Origin: Acinetobacter sp. MB5
GTDB taxonomy: Bacteria; Pseudomonadota; Gammaproteobacteria; Pseudomonadales; Moraxellaceae
Direction of reading: 5' to 3'
Assembly (NCBI RefSeq): GCF_003261585.1
Contig: NZ_POVU01000002.1
Location: 457,566 to 521,565, forward strand
DNA: 64,000 nucleotides
In this document: piece by piece, positions 59,831 through 64,000 of the stretch
How the letters are laid out: each line of letters begins with the position of its first letter
How positions within the stretch are numbered: the first letter of the stretch is position 1
The notes under the pieces: model-generated
Seen by the model: only the letters and a program-made list of their open reading frames with translations
Database searches by the model: none
Told to the model about the DNA's origin: nothing
Program-made: the position numbers and the translations under genes

Positions 59831-59858
59831 AAAAACCTAGCATTCGCTAGGTTTTTTT
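59831..59858 (+). terminator. Terminator between lysP and rtcB
   Basis: AAAAACCTAGC / GCTAGGTTTTT, eleven perfect pairs, loop ATTC, then TT. It ends the structured unit before rtcB and possibly lysP read-through. Confidence 0.88.
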
Positions 59859-59905
59859 ATACCTAAAATTCGGACAAAAACAAAAATAACTTGAGAATCA
59901 TCTAA

Positions 59906-61111
59906 ATGAGCATTCAAAAAATTTTAAATGCTGAGGGGCACTTTGGCGTGCCTGTGAAAATTTTCACCCAAGACATCGATCACGACAGTATCGAACAGCT
60001 CAGCAAAATGGCACAACTACAATTTATTCACTCACACATTGCAGTTATGCCCGATGTCCATGTTGGTAAAGGCGCCACCGTGGGCAGCGTAATTCCAACC
60101 AAGCACGCGATTATTCCTGCTGCGGTTGGGGTAGATATTGGCTGTGGCATGAACGCCATTCGCCTGAATCTAAAAGCCCATCAGCTACCCGATAATTTAT
60201 CGCCATTACGCCATGCAATTGAACGTAAAGTGCCTGTTGGTTTTAACATGCATAAGCAAGTGAAAGCGAAGGCATCCACGCTGACACCACTTGAGAAACG
60301 CTTACAACCCATTTTACTTAAACATTCAGGCTTGGTGCGTATGCTTCGACAGTTTGATGCCACATGGCAAAAACAGCTAGGCACTCTCGGTGGCGGCAAT
60401 CACTTTATTGAGTTATGCCTCGATGAAAATCAGGATGTCTGGATCATGCTGCACTCGGGTAGCCGTGGTTTGGGCAATGTAATCGGCACTTATTTCATTG
60501 AACTAGCCAAGAAAGAAGCGCAGCATCGTTTCGGACATGTTCCAGACAAAGACTTGAGCTATTTTGCAGAAGGTTCGGCCAGTTTTGATGATTATGTTGA
60601 AGCGGTGGAATGGGCACAAAGTTATGCCTATGAAAACCGACGTGAAATGATGCGCCTCATTTTAGAAGCGATTCGTCCAATTTTACCGTCATTTCAGATG
60701 ACCAAAGAAGCGATTAACTGCCATCACAATTATGTCAGTCAGGAGAATCACTTTGGAGAAAATGTCTTTGTGACACGTAAAGGTGCGATTCGTGCGGGTG
60801 AAGATGAGCTCGGGATTATCCCTGGTTCAATGGGTGCCCATTCTTACATTGTACGAGGTAAAGGTAATCCTGAGTCCTTTTGTTCTTGCTCACATGGTGC
60901 AGGTCGGAAAATGAGTCGTAGTAAAGCCAAGCTTTTATTTAATCAGCAAGACCTAATTGAACAAACAATAGGTATTGAATGTCGTAAAGACACTGATGTG
61001 ATTGATGAAATTCCAAGTGCGTATAAAGATATCGACCAAGTTATTGCTTATCAAAGTGACTTGATTGAAGTGGTACACACCTTAAAACAAATCTTATGTA
61101 TTAAAGGTTAA
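59906..61111 (+). CDS. rtcB: RNA ligase RtcB
   Basis: 401 residues. Joins 2',3'-cyclic phosphate (or 3'-phosphate) and 5'-hydroxyl RNA ends with GTP and Mn2+; in bacteria it repairs cleaved RNAs. Metal and active-site residues: GVDIGCGM near 73-80 (Cys), GGGNHFIEL near 163 (His), MLHSGSRGLG near 183, NCHHNYV near 273, and the guanylated His in SCSHGAGRKMS near 331. ATG 59906 is chosen. No rtcA, rtcR or Ro gene is nearby; it is followed 3 bases later by a small basic gene. Confidence 0.95.
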   Translation: MSIQKILNAEGHFGVPVKIFTQDIDHDSIEQLSKMAQLQFIHSHIAVMPDVHVGKGATVGSVIPTKHAIIPAAVGVDIGCGMNAIRLNLKAHQLPDNLSPLRHAIERKVPVGFNMHKQVKAKASTLTPLEKRLQPILLKHSGLVRMLRQFDATWQKQLGTLGGGNHFIELCLDENQDVWIMLHSGSRGLGNVIGTYFIELAKKEAQHRFGHVPDKDLSYFAEGSASFDDYVEAVEWAQSYAYENRREMMRLILEAIRPILPSFQMTKEAINCHHNYVSQENHFGENVFVTRKGAIRAGEDELGIIPGSMGAHSYIVRGKGNPESFCSCSHGAGRKMSRSKAKLLFNQQDLIEQTIGIECRKDTDVIDEIPSAYKDIDQVIAYQSDLIEVVHTLKQILCIKG

Positions 61112-61114
61112 ATA

Positions 61115-61276
61115 ATGAAACTTAAAAATATGCCAAAGATTAAAGCACGTAATCCTGTTGCGCTCTCACCGCTTTTACAGAAAGGTGGTATGCATGACAG
61201 TGAAAAACCTAGAGCACAACACCGTCGCGATCGAAAAGCGATGAAATGTGAACTCAAATCTAAAAACTGGCTATAA
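61115..61276 (+). CDS. Small basic protein co-transcribed with rtcB
   Basis: 53 residues, not in any usual family I can name. Ends MKLKNMPKIKARNPVALSPL at the start and ELKSKNWL at the end. It is rich in Lys and Arg, with the core NPVALSPLLQKGG near residues 13-25 and HRRDRKAMK near 38-46, suggesting RNA binding. It starts 3 bases after the rtcB stop with an AGG ribosome site 7 bases upstream, so it is in the rtcB operon. I recall short basic proteins with a NPxALSPLLxKGG core beside other genes, but I cannot name one. Too short for many gene callers. Confidence 0.72.
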   Translation: MKLKNMPKIKARNPVALSPLLQKGGMHDSEKPRAQHRRDRKAMKCELKSKNWL

Positions 61277-61303
61277 AAAAGCGGCTCATAAGAGCCGCTT
61301 TTT
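61276..61303. terminator. Terminator between rtcB operon and ompA copy 1
   Basis: AAAAAGCGGCTC / GAGCCGCTTTTT, loop ATAA. Serves both strands. A near-identical hairpin follows ompA copy 2. Confidence 0.9.
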
Positions 61304-62395
61304 ACACATCAACTCAAATTATTGAGCTGCTGGAGCTGGTTGTTCTGCTGCTGGTTTAGCAAGTACAGTACGGCTACCTGTGATTGACGCAAATACACGA
61401 CGGTTCATTGCACGACCTTCTTTTGTGCTGTTGTCAGCAATCGGTTGATCCCATGCAAAACCTTGTGTAGTCAAACGTGATGGATCTACGTTGTATTCAT
61501 TTACAAGCGCTGTTTTAACAGAGTTTGCACGTGCCAATGATAAACGTTCGTTTAACTTACGTGGACCTGTGTTGTCTGTGTGACCTTCGATACGCGCTGT
61601 TGCATTTGGATACTCAGAAAGTTTCTCTGCAACTTTTGCAATTTCAGGTTTGTATTGTGGCTTGATGTTTGATTTGTTGGTATCAAAGAACACGCGAAGT
61701 TCCATGTTCAAGTCTTCAGTTAACTCTTGTGGAGCTGGCTGAACAACTGGAGCTGGTTCAACTGGTTGTACTTCTGTTACAGGCGCAGCAGGTTTCAAGT
61801 GACCGCCAATTACAACGTTCAAACCAGCAAGTGCTGTGTAGTTCCAGAAATCTTCATCAATGTTATACGTTGCACGTGCTTCTGTACGAAGTGACAATGC
61901 ATCGTTTAAGCGCCAGAATACACCCGCACCTACGTTACCTAAAGTACCCGCTTCAGAGTTACCACGGTTATTCGCACGCGTTAAACCACTGAAGTCATAT
62001 TTATAATGACCAGCACCTAACAATACGTAAGGTTTGATTTTGCTGTCATAGTTATGTGTGATCAAATCAGAAGTCGCAATGAAGTTACCATTGATTTGTT
62101 TTTGCTTGTATTCAGCACCAGCTGTAGCTGCACCATCTACATCGCCTTTCACCTGAAGGTATTCAGCTTCAAAGCTTAACCATGGAGTTAATTCAACACC
62201 CAGTGCTGCACCTACTGCTAAATCGTCTTGTGCTTCACCTTGACTAGAGCTTAGAAGGTGATCACTTCCGTTGTTATGTTGAGTACTTTGGAATGTGTAA
62301 CCGAGTAACAATGGTGTTACTGTTACGCCAGCATTTGCTGCAACAAATGGAGAAGCTGCAAGCAATGTAGCAACAGCAATACGATTCAATTTCAT
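61277..62395 (-). repeat. ompA repeat unit, copy 1
   Basis: Matches 62892-64000 almost without change, offset 1616 bases. Differences seen are in the terminator loop only (ATAA against AAGA). The unit covers the whole gene and its terminator; the upstream regions differ or lie outside. Confidence 0.9.
61319..62395 (-). CDS. ompA: Outer membrane protein A (OmpA), copy 1
   Basis: 358 residues. Signal peptide [22 protein letters not shown], an eight-strand beta barrel (about residues 23-195; [20 protein letters not shown] start), a Pro-rich hinge ([23 protein letters not shown] in parts), and a peptidoglycan-binding OmpA domain with [17 protein letters not shown] near 270 and [17 protein letters not shown] near 287. 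Very close to Acinetobacter OmpA, the major porin and adhesin. A GGAGG site precedes ATG 62395; a dyad lies upstream. Confidence 0.97.
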   Translation of the reverse strand: MKLNRIAVATLLAASPFVAANAGVTVTPLLLGYTFQSTQHNNGSDHLLSSSQGEAQDDLAVGAALGVELTPWLSFEAEYLQVKGDVDGAATAGAEYKQKQINGNFIATSDLITHNYDSKIKPYVLLGAGHYKYDFSGLTRANNRGNSEAGTLGNVGAGVFWRLNDALSLRTEARATYNIDEDFWNYTALAGLNVVIGGHLKPAAPVTEVQPVEPAPVVQPAPQELTEDLNMELRVFFDTNKSNIKPQYKPEIAKVAEKLSEYPNATARIEGHTDNTGPRKLNERLSLARANSVKTALVNEYNVDPSRLTTQGFAWDQPIADNSTKEGRAMNRRVFASITGSRTVLAKPAAEQPAPAAQ

Positions 62396-62890
62396 GGATA
62401 TCCTCCAGAGAAAACAATTATGTTCAGGTATAACCTAAATTATGTACTTTCTGAGATATTCTTACATCTCAGTCTTTTAAAGTTACGAGCATGTATGATA
62501 CAAGCTCATTCAATAAATTTAAACGCTAATAACATGACTATGACCATATTTTTTACATATGAGCCATTCAATTAAAATTACATCATTCTTATTGTATAAT
62601 AATACATTCACAAAACAGATTCTTAAAACTTATTTTTAATCAGCCTAAAACTCATCAGAAAAAGAATAATTAATTTTAAATAAAATTAAAAAACAATCGG
62701 TTAATATTAAATAACAAGCTATCGATAATCGTATTATTAGCAATATTTAAACCCAATATTTATATTAACAATCACAAGTTCCACCTATATTTGTAAAAGC
62801 AATAAATTTATTTTAGTTCTAATTAACACAATTCATGATTATTTTGCCGATTTAGGTTTATTCAACATAAATTCAAGTTTATATCCTAAT
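62396..62890. other. Region between the two ompA copies
   Basis: About 495 very AT-rich bases with no ORF. It includes the copy 1 leader and promoter: CTGAGAT (62451-62457) / ATCTCAG (62466-62472) dyad about 60 bases upstream of the start, possibly a 5'-UTR stabiliser as known for E. coli ompA. No mobile-element end, tRNA or short direct repeat was recognised. Confidence 0.5.
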
Positions 62891-62919
62891 AAAAAAGCGG
62901 CTCAAGAGAGCCGCTTTTT
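62891..62919 (-). terminator. Terminator of ompA copy 2
   Basis: AAAAAAGCGGCTC / GAGCCGCTTTTT, loop AAGA, the twin of 61276-61303. Confidence 0.88.
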
Positions 62920-64000
62920 ACACATCAACTCAAATTATTGAGCTGCTGGAGCTGGTTGTTCTGCTGCTGGTTTAGCAAGTACAGTACGGCTACCTGTGAT
63001 TGACGCAAATACACGACGGTTCATTGCACGACCTTCTTTTGTGCTGTTGTCAGCAATCGGTTGATCCCATGCAAAACCTTGTGTAGTCAAACGTGATGGA
63101 TCTACGTTGTATTCATTTACAAGCGCTGTTTTAACAGAGTTTGCACGTGCCAATGATAAACGTTCGTTTAACTTACGTGGACCTGTGTTGTCTGTGTGAC
63201 CTTCGATACGCGCTGTTGCATTTGGATACTCAGAAAGTTTCTCTGCAACTTTTGCAATTTCAGGTTTGTATTGTGGCTTGATGTTTGATTTGTTGGTATC
63301 AAAGAACACGCGAAGTTCCATGTTCAAGTCTTCAGTTAACTCTTGTGGAGCTGGCTGAACAACTGGAGCTGGTTCAACTGGTTGTACTTCTGTTACAGGC
63401 GCAGCAGGTTTCAAGTGACCGCCAATTACAACGTTCAAACCAGCAAGTGCTGTGTAGTTCCAGAAATCTTCATCAATGTTATACGTTGCACGTGCTTCTG
63501 TACGAAGTGACAATGCATCGTTTAAGCGCCAGAATACACCCGCACCTACGTTACCTAAAGTACCCGCTTCAGAGTTACCACGGTTATTCGCACGCGTTAA
63601 ACCACTGAAGTCATATTTATAATGACCAGCACCTAACAATACGTAAGGTTTGATTTTGCTGTCATAGTTATGTGTGATCAAATCAGAAGTCGCAATGAAG
63701 TTACCATTGATTTGTTTTTGCTTGTATTCAGCACCAGCTGTAGCTGCACCATCTACATCGCCTTTCACCTGAAGGTATTCAGCTTCAAAGCTTAACCATG
63801 GAGTTAATTCAACACCCAGTGCTGCACCTACTGCTAAATCGTCTTGTGCTTCACCTTGACTAGAGCTTAGAAGGTGATCACTTCCGTTGTTATGTTGAGT
63901 ACTTTGGAATGTGTAACCGAGTAACAATGGTGTTACTGTTACGCCAGCATTTGCTGCAACAAATGGAGAAGCTGCAAGCAATGTAGCAACAGCAATACGA
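62892..64000 (-). repeat. ompA repeat unit, copy 2 (cut by window end)
   Basis: Identical by eye to copy 1 over all bases read, apart from the terminator loop. The homologous start would be at 64011, outside the window, so the length of the repeat is not known. Confidence 0.9.
62935..64000 (-). CDS. ompA: OmpA, copy 2 (5' end outside the window)
   Basis: Partial: the coding frame is identical to that of copy 1 as far as it goes, and by comparison its ATG should be at 64011, 11 bases outside the window. Barrel and OmpA domain are complete. The TTG at 63981 that opens the frame in the window is not the true start. Whether the second copy has its own promoter cannot be judged here. Confidence 0.93.
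   Translation of the reverse strand, partial: RIAVATLLAASPFVAANAGVTVTPLLLGYTFQSTQHNNGSDHLLSSSQGEAQDDLAVGAALGVELTPWLSFEAEYLQVKGDVDGAATAGAEYKQKQINGNFIATSDLITHNYDSKIKPYVLLGAGHYKYDFSGLTRANNRGNSEAGTLGNVGAGVFWRLNDALSLRTEARATYNIDEDFWNYTALAGLNVVIGGHLKPAAPVTEVQPVEPAPVVQPAPQELTEDLNMELRVFFDTNKSNIKPQYKPEIAKVAEKLSEYPNATARIEGHTDNTGPRKLNERLSLARANSVKTALVNEYNVDPSRLTTQGFAWDQPIADNSTKEGRAMNRRVFASITGSRTVLAKPAAEQPAPAAQ

Larger units (their letters stand above)
59690..59858 (+). ncRNA. Structured small transcript or leader with 9-codon ORF, upstream of rtcB
   Basis: Predicted RNA of about 168 nt. In order: GCCGA / TCGGC hairpin near its 5' end; CTATCC (59706-59711) / GGATAG (59717-59722); ribosome site GAGGAGG (59731-59737); a helix GACATCATGCC (59737-59747) with GGCACGATGTC (59780-59790), one mismatch, which covers the start codon of a 9-codon ORF; CGGACAGGTG (59797-59806) / CATCTGTCCG (59816-59825); and the terminator. 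It may be a sRNA or an attenuating leader of rtcB. I know no family with this design. Confidence 0.55.

Overview
The window is chromosomal DNA from an Acinetobacter species (Gammaproteobacteria, Moraxellaceae). The evidence is the AT-rich composition with Acinetobacter-type genes: an OmpA of the Acinetobacter type, the pobA/pobR pair with an IclR-type PobR, a trpS-sucD intergenic small RNA in the position of Aar of A. baylyi, and the gltA / sdhCDAB / sucAB-lpd-sucCD cluster. The species cannot be fixed from this window. Almost everything is core metabolism; there is no prophage, transposase, CRISPR array or defence island.

Layout. 0-7 kb: yhbY, a DOMON-like protein, a charged coiled-coil protein, then carAB behind a leader that looks like a UTP-sensing attenuator, and greA. 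7-14 kb (mostly minus strand): histone-deacetylase-like hydrolase with an unknown partner, an alkyltransferase-like protein, a Na+/H+ antiporter, a frameshifted esterase, a YpfJ-type metallopeptidase and a DUF808 membrane protein. 13.9-29.4 kb: trpS, an Aar-like sRNA, and the TCA-cycle block sucDC-lpd-sucBA and sdhBADC (all minus), divergent from gltA. 29.4-33 kb: a minus-strand copper-uptake operon (OprC-type TonB receptor, two DUF2946 proteins, a Met/His-rich membrane peptide) ending in an antitoxin-like HTH gene. 33-41 kb: nadE, an elongator tRNA-Met, pobA/pobR with an intact operator, an alanine/glycine symporter, a nitroreductase. 41-53 kb: Nudix, DUF2939, ygfZ, dsbC, SBF-like and AEC transporters, an OYE-family oxidoreductase, a TonB receptor, mutM, a parvulin, a GGCT-like protein, a GNAT enzyme, a Crp/Fnr regulator, a nuclease and mscL. 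53-64 kb: typA, a xanthine/urate-type permease, rsmC-lysP, rtcB with a small basic downstream gene, and two copies of ompA in tandem, the second cut by the window edge.

How it works together. GltA, SDH, 2-oxoglutarate dehydrogenase and succinyl-CoA synthetase provide five consecutive TCA functions from one locus, split by terminators into gltA, sdhCDAB and sucAB-lpd-sucCD units. CarAB is preceded by a 17-codon U-rich leader ORF that reads through a terminator hairpin, the architecture used for UTP-sensitive attenuation. 

The items most worth a second look are: (1) a compact unannotated transcription unit between lysP and rtcB, with a strong promoter, a helix hiding the ribosome site of a 9-codon ORF, and a terminator; (2) the carA attenuator; (3) two ompA copies that look identical at DNA level over more than 1 kb; (4) the copper operon with paired DUF2946 genes; (5) several structured leaders (sucA, the AGCS symporter, the Crp-family gene). 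None of these is shown to be a new system; they are candidates from reading sequence only.
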